50,701 nucleotides of DNA from an uncultured Prevotellaceae bacterium (GCA_900320055.1 ONQS01000015.1:1-50701); one strand, 5' to 3'. Shown: positions 32,099 through 40,090, counted from the first letter of the stretch. Notes: generated by a model from the letters alone, not told the origin. Translations and numbers: made by a program.

Positions 32099-32935
32099 CT
32101 ATCGGTTTAGTGTGGGCTCAGAGGCCATATTGATTACAAGGTCACGCAGACGTGCTGCTTCCTGCTTGGGCCGTGAGGCATCGAGAGAACTCCAAGGGAT
32201 GGGGGAGCCGATGACGACGTGCAGCGTGCTGCCGCACTTCTTGATCATCTCCTTGGGCAGGAAGATGAGTTCGATGTTGAACTTGATGCCCAGTCGCTTG
32301 CGCCACTGGGCAAAACGGTAGAAGAAGCGCGAATTCTGAGCGTCAAAAAAGATGGGCACGATATCGCGCTGGTAGTTCACGGCATGGACCACGGCAGCCT
32401 TTTGCCACGTCAGGTCGGCGATGGTGCCGTCGGGCTGCATGCGGGAGCATAGACCGGCAGGGAAGGTGATGAACTGGCCCGTGCCTTGAAGGGCCTGCTC
32501 GATGTCGGCGGCTGCGGCGCGCGACTGGCTGCCATACTTGTTTACCGGCAGGAACACGCCGCGCAAGGGCTCAACGGCCATGAGCAGGTCGTTGACCAGA
32601 AACTTGATCTTGTGATCGTAGTGGTTGCCCAGCAGCGAGATGAGTGCCAGACCGTCGAGGCCGCCCAGAGGATGGTTGGAAACAAACATGTAACGCCCGT
32701 CGGGCAGGCGGTCCATACCAGAGGCTTTGACGGTAATGTCCATCTCGTGGAGCGCTGCGGTGGCTGCATCGACGCTGTTGCGGCCTGCCATCTTAGTGAG
32801 GATGGCATTGAGCCGGTCCTGACAGATGGTGCGTTCCAACCACCGCACAGCGAAGCGCGGGATGTACTTGTAGTGGCGCGGGAGCCGTTCCCGCAGCACA
32901 CTGTCGACATCGATTCTGATGGGTTGGTTGCTCAT
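32099..32935 (-). CDS. glsA: PlsC-family O-acyltransferase, GlsA-like (glycine lipid synthesis)
   Basis: 278 residues. The acyltransferase motif is VSNHPLGGLDGLALI (catalytic His and Asp in an HPLGGLD arrangement, one residue longer than the usual HX4D and as I recall it for this subfamily). The second block is LPVNKYGSQ and the third FPAGLCSR. Expected reaction: O-acylation of N-acyl-3-hydroxyacyl glycine to form the diacylated glycine lipid of Bacteroidales membranes. First gene of a four-gene operon (glsA, glsB, Wzi-like, lipocalin-like) driven by the -7 box at 32966-32973. Confidence 0.82.
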   Translation of the reverse strand: MSNQPIRIDVDSVLRERLPRHYKYIPRFAVRWLERTICQDRLNAILTKMAGRNSVDAATAALHEMDITVKASGMDRLPDGRYMFVSNHPLGGLDGLALISLLGNHYDHKIKFLVNDLLMAVEPLRGVFLPVNKYGSQSRAAAADIEQALQGTGQFITFPAGLCSRMQPDGTIADLTWQKAAVVHAVNYQRDIVPIFFDAQNSRFFYRFAQWRKRLGIKFNIELIFLPKEMIKKCGSTLHVVIGSPIPWSSLDASRPKQEAARLRDLVINMASEPTLNR

Positions 32936-32965
32936 GAGTCAGTAATCTGTTATGTTTAAAACATA

Positions 32966-32973
32966 CAAAGTTA
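32966..32973 (-). promoter_or_regulatory. -7 box of the glsA-glsB operon
   Basis: The minus strand reads TAACTTTG, 30 bp before the ATG at 32935. There is no canonical TTG at -33. Confidence 0.6.
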
Positions 32974-33011
32974 CATATTTTGCCCGAGAATGGAAAGCAA
33001 GAAACAAAAAA

Positions 33012-33043
33012 TTTGCCCATTATAGCAAAAAGATATACTTTTG
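33012..33043 (+). promoter_or_regulatory. Promoter of GT-C-like membrane protein gene
   Basis: TTTG (33012-33015), 20-bp spacer, TACTTTTG (33036-33043). It faces away from the glsA promoter across a 38-bp gap. Confidence 0.85.
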
Positions 33044-33097
33044 CGTGCTCAAAACGTGTTAATTTTACTAATGAAATAGGAAGTGCTTGTGGCTGTC

Positions 33098-34582
33098 ATG
33101 AAGGAAGCAAATTCTCTCCAAAAAATATTGCTCTTACTGGCTGAGATCATTGTCTTTGCAGTGCTCGCAGTCGCTGCATCCGGACAATTTGGCGTAACCG
33201 ATGGCTTTAAGATAACCGCTGCCTATCTGGCCGCTTACCTGGTCCCCTGCGTGGTCCTGTCGCGGGCCCGCGGCACTTCCCTGACTGCGCGCATCATCCT
33301 GCTGGCCTTGCTGGCCGTACTCATCTATGTGGACTTTACGCGTTTGGAGTTGCTTACGCGCTTTGACGGATATTCGCTCGAAGAACCTAACCTGAGCGGC
33401 GACGGACGCCAGTATTACAAGTGGGCGCTGAACCAGTACGACGGGCGCATCCCGCCTGTGAGTGTCGTTTACCCTGGTTTCCCGATACTGATGCTGGTCT
33501 TATGGAAGGTGCTGGGAGTGAACATGGTATGGCCTCAGGCGATGAACCTCATGTTTGTGTTGACCACAGTGGTCTTGACGGGTATGACCACGCGGCGGCT
33601 GTTGTCAGGACGTGTCAAGGTGTCGCCCAGGGCATTGCTCGTTGGCGGCATGCTGCTCTGCTGCCTGCTGTCCTACATGCTCATCATTGGCACCTCCATG
33701 CTCAAGGAAGGGTCAATCTGCATCTCGCTGGCGATGACAGGTTTCTCGATATCGGCGATGTCGGCCAGTGACGAGGAGCGTCATCACCTGCGACGCGACC
33801 TTGTGATATTTGTGCTGGCTTGCCTGCTGCTGGGCATGGTGCGCACGACCTATCTGTATTTTGTGGCTATGGGTGTAGTCATTATCACCCTGCCGCATTG
33901 GCGCCGCGACTGGATGCTGTCGCTCGGGCTGTTGTCGGCCATCGGCGTGGCATTGCTGTTGGGCAACTTGATGGCATCCTATTCGTTTGGCCGTCATACC
34001 GAAATCGCGACAGGAGGCTGGAACATGCAGCGATTCTATGTCATCGGCGAGTCGCAGCAATTCTACCATGACCTGCTCAACTTCTACTTTCTGCGTCCCT
34101 ACTGGTATAAAATACTGATGTTGCCACTGACGATGTCGGTGCAGTTCTTTATCCCCTTCCCATGGACCTATTATGAGAATCCCAGTCTGATCAACGTGCT
34201 GGCGCGCTTGACCTATGGCTGGTATGTCGTGGGCGGTGTGGCGCTATTCTACTTTATGGTCATCTCGTGGCGCAAGGGCGAGCACATGGGCATCTGGCCG
34301 TGGTGGCCAGCGATGGCCTATGCTGCGATGGCCTGTGTGATGGCCGGGTCGGTAGCGCGATATGTGGTGCCGATATATCCGCTGTTTGTGCCCGTGGCTA
34401 TGTTTGTGCTGTGCCGCTTGTATGAGGGCCGCTGGCGCAAGCAGTTTGTGTGGTGGAGCGTCTGCTACGTGGTGGTCGTGACCGTGGTGCTGCTCCTGTG
34501 TCTGGAAATCCAGCAGGCCACATTCTCCAAGATGCTGCACACCCAGTCCCTGACCAATTACCTCAAGGGCCTTCCCTATTGA
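33098..34582 (+). CDS. Polytopic membrane protein, GT-C glycosyltransferase-like
   Basis: 494 residues from the ATG at 33098 (MKEANSLQKILLLLAE). A GTG at 33083 is possible but less likely. There are about eleven membrane segments. After the first few spans comes a periplasmic loop with LSGDGRQYYKWALNQYDGRIPP, reminiscent of the acidic DGxxY loop motif of GT-C glycosyltransferases that use polyprenyl-phosphate sugars. Another loop contains RYVVPIYPLFVP near the C-terminus, also common in that group. No family can be named with certainty. An O-antigen-type or other polytopic protein remains possible. Monocistronic. Confidence 0.7.
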   Translation: MKEANSLQKILLLLAEIIVFAVLAVAASGQFGVTDGFKITAAYLAAYLVPCVVLSRARGTSLTARIILLALLAVLIYVDFTRLELLTRFDGYSLEEPNLSGDGRQYYKWALNQYDGRIPPVSVVYPGFPILMLVLWKVLGVNMVWPQAMNLMFVLTTVVLTGMTTRRLLSGRVKVSPRALLVGGMLLCCLLSYMLIIGTSMLKEGSICISLAMTGFSISAMSASDEERHHLRRDLVIFVLACLLLGMVRTTYLYFVAMGVVIITLPHWRRDWMLSLGLLSAIGVALLLGNLMASYSFGRHTEIATGGWNMQRFYVIGESQQFYHDLLNFYFLRPYWYKILMLPLTMSVQFFIPFPWTYYENPSLINVLARLTYGWYVVGGVALFYFMVISWRKGEHMGIWPWWPAMAYAAMACVMAGSVARYVVPIYPLFVPVAMFVLCRLYEGRWRKQFVWWSVCYVVVVTVVLLLCLEIQQATFSKMLHTQSLTNYLKGLPY

Positions 34583-34737
34583 TAAGATGTGTTTTTTAGC
34601 CGTTTGTCGGCTGTTTTGCGCCCTTGGTCGGTGACTCGGGGCCACTTATCGTTTTTGCCAGTGTGAAGGGTTAAACCTCATGGGCGCCATGGGGTCTAAG
34701 AGTCAAGAAATATTAACCTATTTAAAACTTGACGACA

Positions 34738-35415
34738 ATGAAAAGGACATTACTTCTCAGCCTGCTGTGCATGATACTTGCCATGCCTGCTATGGCACAA
34801 CCCGGTTACCGTTACGGGTATAATCCCCGAGTTCAGACCGTGGGCCGTCACGGTAATGAATATGTGGCTTGGCATCGCTACTATCTGGGCGTGAGAGTGG
34901 GCATGAACGCCTCTCACGTCAGCAGCGACAGCCCCTCGCTCAACGGCAGCAGTGTGAAGACGGGCCTGAACATCGGCGTTGCCGCTGGCACCCAACTCAC
35001 CTACCGTGCTCCCTTGTTTCTCGAGACAGGCCTCTACTATAGCCAGAAGGGTGGCAAGAGTGGATCGGGTGAGGGCAAGTTCACCTATGACCTGAATTAT
35101 CTGGAGGTGCCCCTGCTGATCAAGTACAAGCACTTTGTGGGCAACCAGACGAGCATTCAGCCCTATGCCGGCGGTTATCTGGCAGTGGGAACCGATGGCG
35201 ACATCAAGAACTATGGCTCTCGAACGGCTTTCAGTTCGTTTGACAACGGCTACTTCAACCGCTTTGACGGCGGCCTCAAGATCGGGTGCGGTGTGGGTTT
35301 CAATATGCTCTATCTCGACGCGAGTTACGACATCGGTCTGGCCAACATCGGCCAAGACAACTTCAACGACACGCACAATGGGTGCTTTACCATCAATTTA
35401 GGTGTGAACTTTTAG
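34738..35415 (+). CDS. PorT-family outer-membrane beta-barrel protein
   Basis: 225 residues from the ATG at 34738 (MKRTLLLSLLCMILAMPAMA, a signal peptide). A TTG at 34729 in the same frame is rejected. The mature sequence has the pattern of small 8-stranded PorT-like barrels: YYLGVRVGMNASH, FLETGLYYSQKG, LNYLEVPLLIKYK, IQPYAGGYLAVG and the C-terminal strand CFTINLGVNF ending in Phe, as barrel-assembly signals do. Function unknown. The 155-bp gap before it shows no convincing -7 box. Confidence 0.85.
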   Translation: MKRTLLLSLLCMILAMPAMAQPGYRYGYNPRVQTVGRHGNEYVAWHRYYLGVRVGMNASHVSSDSPSLNGSSVKTGLNIGVAAGTQLTYRAPLFLETGLYYSQKGGKSGSGEGKFTYDLNYLEVPLLIKYKHFVGNQTSIQPYAGGYLAVGTDGDIKNYGSRTAFSSFDNGYFNRFDGGLKIGCGVGFNMLYLDASYDIGLANIGQDNFNDTHNGCFTINLGVNF

Positions 35416-35447
35416 GCGCTTCAAGCCAATGACGTAATCTCTGGGTG

Positions 35448-35486
35448 GCGCGTGCCACTACATCACACCGGCGGCACGCGCATTTT
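35448..35486 (+). terminator. Terminator of PorT-like gene
   Basis: GCGCGTGCC (35448-35456) pairs with GGCACGCGC (35473-35481), a 16-nt loop, followed by ATTTTCTCTC. Confidence 0.75.
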
Positions 35487-35510
35487 CTCTCCCGCTAAGA
35501 GGCGTATAAA

Positions 35511-35551
35511 GTCTAAAATTTTAGACGGATGAGATTTTTTACTTACTTTTG
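35511..35551 (+). promoter_or_regulatory. Promoter with 16-bp palindrome before Tyr-rich lipoprotein gene
   Basis: The -7 box TACTTTTG (35544-35551) lies 34 bp before the ATG. At the -33 position there is no good TTG but a perfect 16-bp palindrome, GTCTAAAATTTTAGAC (35511-35526), which looks like an operator for a dimeric regulator. Confidence 0.6.
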
Positions 35552-35585
35552 CACATCTAATAACAATTCTAAACTCATTTGCGCT

Positions 35586-36125
35586 ATGAAAAAGTTATAC
35601 TACATGATGCTTTTGGCATTAGTGTCGCTGACAATGACTTCATGTCACGACTGGGATTCGCCCTACTATGTTGAAGATATTGTGGGCAGTTGGGTCTCCT
35701 ATTATGGACAAGACGGCTATGGGACCTATGACATCGTGGGCTATGACGTCGTCCGCTACGACTTCTATAGCAACTACACGGGACGTTACACCTACTATGG
35801 TAACTATGGCCTGGACTATTACGACTTTTACTGGGACACCCACGGCGACAGGCTGATCATCCACTACGACGATGGCACCAGCGAGTACCTCTATTATGGT
35901 TATGACCGCAACGGTGACCTGCTCATGGCAACCGACAGCCACTTCTACAACTTCACCGCCTATCGTCCCGCTGGCATGTACTATGAGCCCGGCAAGGCGC
36001 TGCCCTCAATTGAGGACAAGAGCGTAGTCGGCAAGGGCATGGACCAGGTCGAGAAGGTGGGCAAGGCCGAGGCCGCCAAGTCGACATCACGCGCCTGCAA
36101 GTCAAGGGCCGAGGTGAGCAAGTAA
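35586..36125 (+). CDS. Tyr/Asp-rich lipoprotein of unknown function
   Basis: 179 residues from the ATG at 35586. The upstream in-frame ATG at 35529 precedes the -7 box. The signal peptide MKKLYYMMLLALVSLTMTSC gives a lipidated Cys20. The mature part (21-135) has many Tyr and Asp in short beta-like repeats (YDFYSNYTGRYTYYGNYGLD, DRLIIHYDDGTSEYLYYGYD), suggesting a lipocalin-like or DUF-type small barrel. The C-terminal 45 residues are Lys/Ala/Ser-rich (KVGKAEAAKSTSRACKSRAE). No relatives recognised by name. It converges on tatD with 8 bp between stop codons. Confidence 0.78.
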   Translation: MKKLYYMMLLALVSLTMTSCHDWDSPYYVEDIVGSWVSYYGQDGYGTYDIVGYDVVRYDFYSNYTGRYTYYGNYGLDYYDFYWDTHGDRLIIHYDDGTSEYLYYGYDRNGDLLMATDSHFYNFTAYRPAGMYYEPGKALPSIEDKSVVGKGMDQVEKVGKAEAAKSTSRACKSRAEVSK

Positions 36126-36133
36126 AGATAGAG

Positions 36134-36769
36134 TTATAAACTATGCGAGAGCAGCCGCTGGGCATTACCGGCGGCTGTTTCTGTGATTTGCTCTGGCGTG
36201 AGGTGTAGGGCCAGAGCCACCCGTTCCACCACTTCACTGATGCTCATAGTGCTGTCGTCGGTCTCGACCAGCAGCCGGTCGGGAGGCGTGATCCGTAAGG
36301 CCTCGGGATTGAATTTGGGACCAAACGAGAGGTAGCATCCCGCATCCAGCAGGGTGCGTGCCACGTGTCCGTTGGCCCTCATGCCGTGTATGGCGAGCGT
36401 GACCTCGTCGAGCCGGGCTTGGCGGCGGACGCTGAGGATATCCTGTGTGGCTTTGACATTGTGTACGACCACAGGCAAGCCTGACTCATGCGCCAGTTGC
36501 AGGTGCCGGACAAAGGCCTCGGCCTGAACGTCGAGCGCGGCTCCACGGGTGCGGTCGATACCCGTCTCGCCGATAGCGATAACCTGGGGGTGCCGTGAGC
36601 ACGCTCTCAGGGTCTCATAGTCCGTGTCGGTGAGCGTATCGATGTTGTGCCAGGGGTGGTATCCCACCGAGTACCACAGGCCAGGCTGGGGCGCAAATTG
36701 TCGCGGGTCGACCGCGATGAGCGCCGTGGTGGCGTCAGGGTGGTGGGTATGGAAGTCGAGGATGGTCAT
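36134..36769 (-). CDS. TatD-family metal-dependent hydrolase
   Basis: 211 residues, shorter than the 260 typical of TatD but complete in its metal-site motifs: FHTHHP (metal His pair), [16 protein letters not shown] (bridging Glu), VVVHNVKA (His), LAIHGMRA (His) and LVETDDS (Asp). This is a TIM-barrel amidohydrolase with 3'-exonuclease/deoxyribonuclease activity in characterised relatives. Last gene of the rnpA-yidD-tatD cluster: its start overlaps the yidD stop by 4 nt. A hairpin inside its 3' end (CAGCCGC at 36152, GCGGCTG at 36171) may serve as terminator for the converging lipoprotein gene. Confidence 0.87.
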   Translation of the reverse strand: MTILDFHTHHPDATTALIAVDPRQFAPQPGLWYSVGYHPWHNIDTLTDTDYETLRACSRHPQVIAIGETGIDRTRGAALDVQAEAFVRHLQLAHESGLPVVVHNVKATQDILSVRRQARLDEVTLAIHGMRANGHVARTLLDAGCYLSFGPKFNPEALRITPPDRLLVETDDSTMSISEVVERVALALHLTPEQITETAAGNAQRLLSHSL

Positions 36770-37026
36770 GGCACGGGGTCATATCCGCTGCCGCCCCAGG
36801 GATTACAGCGCAGAATGCGCCAGATAGCCAGCGCCAACCCCTTGAATGGGCCATGCTTGCGGATGGCTTCGATGGCATACTGGCTGCAAGTGGGGGTGAA
36901 GCGGCACGTGGGTGGCTTGAGTCTGGAAATATACTTCTGGTAGAAACGGATGGGCTGTATCAGCAGCCATCCCAATGCGCGCATAATCTCGTGATAGCAC
37001 GTCACGATATGTTCCGTCAGGTTCAT
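36766..37026 (-). CDS. yidD: YidD membrane-protein insertion efficiency factor
   Basis: 86 residues from the ATG at 37026. The longer frame up to 37170 is only read-through of the overlapping rnpA sequence. Diagnostic motifs: [32 protein letters not shown] and [17 protein letters not shown]. An amphipathic inner-membrane-associated protein that assists YidC-dependent insertion. It overlaps rnpA by 4 nt and tatD by 4 nt, the standard rnpA-yidD arrangement of bacteria. Confidence 0.96.
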   Translation of the reverse strand: MNLTEHIVTCYHEIMRALGWLLIQPIRFYQKYISRLKPPTCRFTPTCSQYAIEAIRKHGPFKGLALAIWRILRCNPWGGSGYDPVP

Positions 37027-37439
37027 GATCCGGGCTGTTGGGAGGGCTCGGGCGAATGGTCGGCGGCAGCCTTGGCGATGCGCTCGAGCAGGGATATCAT
37101 TTTCTCGTCGATGACCTGATAGGGGGCCGGCGTCTTGTCGAGATAGACAAATGCGATGTCGACACCGCAATCGGCTTGTTGCAGTGCGGGCACGAGCAAC
37201 TGATTGCGGTTGAGCCTGTAGGACTCGCGTGTGCGACGGCGCAGCAAGACGCGCTCCACGGCCTTGTGAATGCGCTTCTTGGGGATAGAGATGAGAAACC
37301 TCACAGGCTGTTGACCACTGGGCCGCAACCTGTAGGCAGCACGCAATGGGAACGCCATCAGCGACTTACCCTCGTCAAAGAGATTGTTGATGGCGGTGCG
37401 GCTGCACAATTTCTCCTCTTTATGTAACTTATAATCCAT
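37023..37439 (-). CDS. rnpA: Ribonuclease P protein component
   Basis: 138 residues. The protein subunit of RNase P, which helps the RNA subunit cut 5' leaders from pre-tRNAs. N-terminal [24 protein letters not shown], then the central helix [20 protein letters not shown]. The usual RNR signature at this helix reads R-V-L instead, while the following basic cluster (RRRTRES) is kept. Followed by yidD in the conserved order. It lies 78 bp downstream of hemD, across a terminator-like hairpin. Confidence 0.92.
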   Translation of the reverse strand: MDYKLHKEEKLCSRTAINNLFDEGKSLMAFPLRAAYRLRPSGQQPVRFLISIPKKRIHKAVERVLLRRRTRESYRLNRNQLLVPALQQADCGVDIAFVYLDKTPAPYQVIDEKMISLLERIAKAAADHSPEPSQQPGS

Positions 37440-37457
37440 TCAGGATGCGAAATTAAT

Positions 37458-37489
37458 AAAAAAATGTGGCACAGCGTGTTGCCGTGCCA
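37458..37489 (-). terminator. Terminator between hemD and rnpA
   Basis: On the minus strand TGGCAC/GTGCCA (complement of 37467-37472 and 37484-37489) is followed by CATTTTTTT. It separates the LOG/DUF4271/hemD block from rnpA-yidD-tatD, at least partly. Confidence 0.78.
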
Positions 37490-37517
37490 TATTAATTTCA
37501 TGCAAAAGATGCAGTGT

Positions 37518-38480
37518 TTACTTCTTGCTGTCGGCAGCCTTCTTTGCCGTGGCTGTCGCCTTCTTGGCGGTAGTGGCTTTCTTAGCCGTGGACGTCGCCT
37601 TCTTGGCGGTAGTGGCCTTCTTAGCCGTGGACGTCGCCTTCTTGGCGGTAGTGGCCTTCTTGGCCGTGGCTGTCGCCTTCTTAGTAGCAGTGGCCTTGCT
37701 CTTGGCAGCCTTAGCGGCCTTGGCGGCGGCTTTTTCTTCCTCGGCAATGGCCTTCTTGAGGTATTGCTCAATGGCACTAGCCATCGACGGGGTCTCGGGA
37801 GTGATGGTAACATCCACCTTCAGTCCAGCGGCTGCGGCAGCCTCGAGGGTCGTTTGTCCCATCGCTGCAATGACCACGTTGCGCTCCATGTAGTCGGGGA
37901 AGTTGGTGGTATATGACTTGATGCCGGCCGGCGTGAAGAATACGAGCATGTCGTAGTCAAATTGCTCACCAGGCTTGAAGTCGTTGCTCACCGTGCGGTA
38001 CATGACGGCCTTGACATATTTCACCTTGTTGTTGTCGAGCACGACGGCCTTGTCGTTATGAACGTCGCTCACGGGCATCAGGTAAGTCTCCTTATGATGC
38101 TTGGCAATGATGGGAATGAGGTCCTCCATCAGGCCAGTCTCACTATAGAAAATCTTGCGCTTGCGATACACCACATACTTCTGGAGATAGTGGGCTATGG
38201 TCTCGCTGACGCAGAAGTACTTGAGCGTGTCAGGCACGTTGTAGCGCAATTCCTTGCACAGCCTGAAGAAATGGTCAATAGCAGTGCGGGCTGTCAAAAT
38301 GATGGCTGAATATTCAGGCACATTGATCTTTGACTGACGGAATTCTTTGGACGTTAACCCTTCGACCTTGATAAAAGGTCTAAAAACAATCTCTACTCCA
38401 TATTTCTTCTCCAAGTCAAAGTATGGAGATTTTTCGGAAGTTGGCCTTGGTTGAGAAACAAGAATTTTCTTAACGTTCAT
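37518..38480 (-). CDS. hemD: Uroporphyrinogen-III synthase-like protein with Lys/Ala-rich histone-like tail
   Basis: 320 residues. Residues 1-243 follow the HemD bilobed fold: KKILVSQPRPTSEKSPYFDLEKKYG, then IILTARTAIDHFF, CVSETIAHYL, the second lobe with VVLDNNKVKYVKAVMYRTV, and FFTPAGIKSYTTNFP and IAAMGQTTLEAAAAAGLKVDV. HemD cyclises hydroxymethylbilane to uroporphyrinogen III, but no other haem gene is nearby. Residues 244-320 are an added tail of Lys, Ala and Thr with a 13-residue unit (KKATTAKKATSTA) repeated three times, like histone-H1-type or AlgP-type DNA-binding tails. It follows DUF4271 by 8 bp, a neighbour order I recall as common in Bacteroidales. Confidence 0.85.
   Translation of the reverse strand: MNVKKILVSQPRPTSEKSPYFDLEKKYGVEIVFRPFIKVEGLTSKEFRQSKINVPEYSAIILTARTAIDHFFRLCKELRYNVPDTLKYFCVSETIAHYLQKYVVYRKRKIFYSETGLMEDLIPIIAKHHKETYLMPVSDVHNDKAVVLDNNKVKYVKAVMYRTVSNDFKPGEQFDYDMLVFFTPAGIKSYTTNFPDYMERNVVIAAMGQTTLEAAAAAGLKVDVTITPETPSMASAIEQYLKKAIAEEEKAAAKAAKAAKSKATATKKATATAKKATTAKKATSTAKKATTAKKATSTAKKATTAKKATATAKKAADSKK
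37545..37661 (-). repeat. Three 39-bp in-frame tandem repeats in hemD
   Basis: 117 bp, three units of 39 bp, encoding residues 274-312 of the HemD-like protein. The units are nearly identical at the DNA level, so copy-number change by slippage would keep the reading frame. Confidence 0.9.
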
Positions 38481-38488
38481 TTGGTCTT

Positions 38489-39340
38489 TTAGTGTAAAAT
38501 ATCACATATCCAATACGTTACACCTGTCATAATGACGACAGGGACGATTTCAACGGCGCAAAGGTACAAAATAAAATAGAGAATGGACAGCAAATTGCTA
38601 TAAAAAATTCTAAAACCCTTATATATGAATATCAATCTTGCCAAAAAGTATAGTACTGCTGCCAAGGAAAGTAACAATTTGCCACTGCTGGGATACAGCA
38701 TGAGCAGCACCAGCACTGGCAGAAGTACCAAACCCAGCAGAGATTGTGAAGATTTAAAGCCGTCGATCCATAATTTGGAGCCGATCTTGTCGCTGAAAGT
38801 GTAGCCGAGCACTTTGTAGATGACCCATTGTGTGATATAGAACCCTGCGGCCATAGCGCTGAAAGCGGCGATGTGACCGAATACGTGGTGCTGTAGCGTC
38901 GGAGCCAGCGACGGGTTCAGAATCTGGATGGCCAGAAAGATGATGAACCCCTCGATGATGCAGGTGTTGGCGATGAGAGCAGCCAGGATGCTGGTCTCGT
39001 TGACCGTGTGATCCTCAAACAGATTCTCGCGGCGACGGGTCGAGAACATGTAGTAAAAGAAATTCTCGATATACTTGTAGCCCGTGTGGTAACAAAGCGC
39101 CACAGCCAGCAGTCCCGCCAAGAGCAGCGCTATCGAGGGCGTGTCGTGCAGGGGCGACCGGGCAAATTCCTTGGCCTGGCTGCTCTCGGGCATTTCCATC
39201 ACTGGCCATGTGTTGATGCTGTCCAGGGTGGAGTCGCCCATCGCTGTGGTGGGGAAGCCGTCCAGATACTGAGGCGCGTAGTAGGGCTCCACAGTGTCGG
39301 TGTGGAGTGCGGTATCGGTCGGGTTCGGATTAGCGGGCAT
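38489..39340 (-). CDS. DUF4271 membrane protein
   Basis: 283 residues. A soluble N-terminal stretch (1-65) with DTVEPYYAPQYLDGFPTT is followed by about seven membrane helices (SIALLLAGLLAVALCYHTGY, SILAALIANTCIIEGFIIFLAI and so on). The length, the RRRENLFEDHTVNET loop and the position directly before hemD match the Bacteroidales DUF4271 family. The function is not established. Neighbours: LOG gene 26 bp upstream, hemD 8 bp downstream. Confidence 0.85.
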   Translation of the reverse strand: MPANPNPTDTALHTDTVEPYYAPQYLDGFPTTAMGDSTLDSINTWPVMEMPESSQAKEFARSPLHDTPSIALLLAGLLAVALCYHTGYKYIENFFYYMFSTRRRENLFEDHTVNETSILAALIANTCIIEGFIIFLAIQILNPSLAPTLQHHVFGHIAAFSAMAAGFYITQWVIYKVLGYTFSDKIGSKLWIDGFKSSQSLLGLVLLPVLVLLMLYPSSGKLLLSLAAVLYFLARLIFIYKGFRIFYSNLLSILYFILYLCAVEIVPVVIMTGVTYWICDILH

Positions 39341-39366
39341 AATGATGGTAGCGATTGCGGTATCGA

Positions 39367-39948
39367 TCAGTATTTAGGCTCAAATGTCACGGGCGGGCAG
39401 TCATCGAGCAATGCGATGGCCTGTTGGGGCGTAGTGGCCACCTGCCATAGTCTGGCGTGACTCTGCTTCATGAAGCCCTCGTCGATGGCATGGCTGAGCA
39501 TCGAGAGCAAGTTGTCGTAGTACCCTAGGCTATTGAGGATGATGATGGGCGTTTTGACTAGTCCCAATTGGCGCCAGGTGAGCGTCTCGAGCAGTTCCTC
39601 GAGCGTGCCTACACCGCCAGGCAGGGCGATGACGGCATCGGCCATTTCACTCATGATCTGTTTGCGCTGGTGCATGTCGGCGGTGACCACGACATCTTCC
39701 AGACGGTCATAACACCACCCGTTATCGACCATAAATTTGGGGATAACGCCCGTTACCTCACCGCCAGCATCAAGTGTGCCGTCAGTCACGGCTCCCATCA
39801 GCCCAACAGATCCGCCGCCGTTCACGCAACGCCAGCCATTCTCGGCCAGGCGTCGGCCCAACTCGCGGGCATCGTCAGCATATCGCGCGTCGATATTGGC
39901 ACTCGAGGCACCGAACACACACACGTTTCCTTTCTTCTCTCGTTTCAT
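39367..39948 (-). CDS. LOG-family protein (nucleoside 5'-monophosphate phosphoribohydrolase-like)
   Basis: 193 residues from the ATG at 39948 (MKREKKGNVCVFGASSANID). The longer frame runs into the upstream repeat and is rejected because the -7 box lies in it. Family motifs: GGGSVGLMGAVTDG and the catalytic PGGVGTLEELLETLTW. LOG enzymes release the base from nucleoside monophosphates (cytokinin activation in plants). Bacterial members are often annotated TIGR00730. First gene of a run with DUF4271 and hemD. Its -7 box ends 5 bp before the ATG, implying a leaderless or nearly leaderless mRNA. Confidence 0.93.
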   Translation of the reverse strand: MKREKKGNVCVFGASSANIDARYADDARELGRRLAENGWRCVNGGGSVGLMGAVTDGTLDAGGEVTGVIPKFMVDNGWCYDRLEDVVVTADMHQRKQIMSEMADAVIALPGGVGTLEELLETLTWRQLGLVKTPIIILNSLGYYDNLLSMLSHAIDEGFMKQSHARLWQVATTPQQAIALLDDCPPVTFEPKY

Positions 39949-39953
39949 GCCTG

Positions 39954-39985
39954 CAAAGATAGTGCAAGCCGAGCGGAATGCCAAA
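39954..39985 (-). promoter_or_regulatory. Promoter of LOG-DUF4271-hemD run, -33 supplied by a repeat
   Basis: Minus-strand TTTG (39982-39985), 20-bp spacer, TATCTTTG (39954-39961). The dispersed repeat begins at 39962, so the -33 element and spacer are repeat sequence while the -7 box is outside it. Confidence 0.85.
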
Positions 39986-40090
39986 TTTTGCGCAAGCCGA
40001 AGGCCATGAAAACTTGTTTTCAATGGCCGAGGCGCAGCCAAAATTATCAAAATTTATTTGAGCATTGCCGAGGCGCCGCCTATCTTCGCC
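39962..40090. repeat. Dispersed GCCATGAAAAC...TTTTCAATGGC repeat, full copy with tail
   Basis: GTGCAAGCCGAGCGGAATGC, then CAAATTTTGCGCAAGCCGA, the hairpin at 40003-40026 (GCCAT/ATGGC outer, GAAAAC/GTTTTC inner), GAGGCGCAGCC, then the AT-rich tail seen also at 10347-10374, and GAGGCGCCGCCTATCTTCGCC. A second copy follows directly at 40104. Confidence 0.88.

Noticed and set aside
37545-37661. Reading the hemD repeat array as a separate regulatory repeat
   Set aside because: It is fully in frame and encodes the Lys-rich tail, so it is coding sequence.
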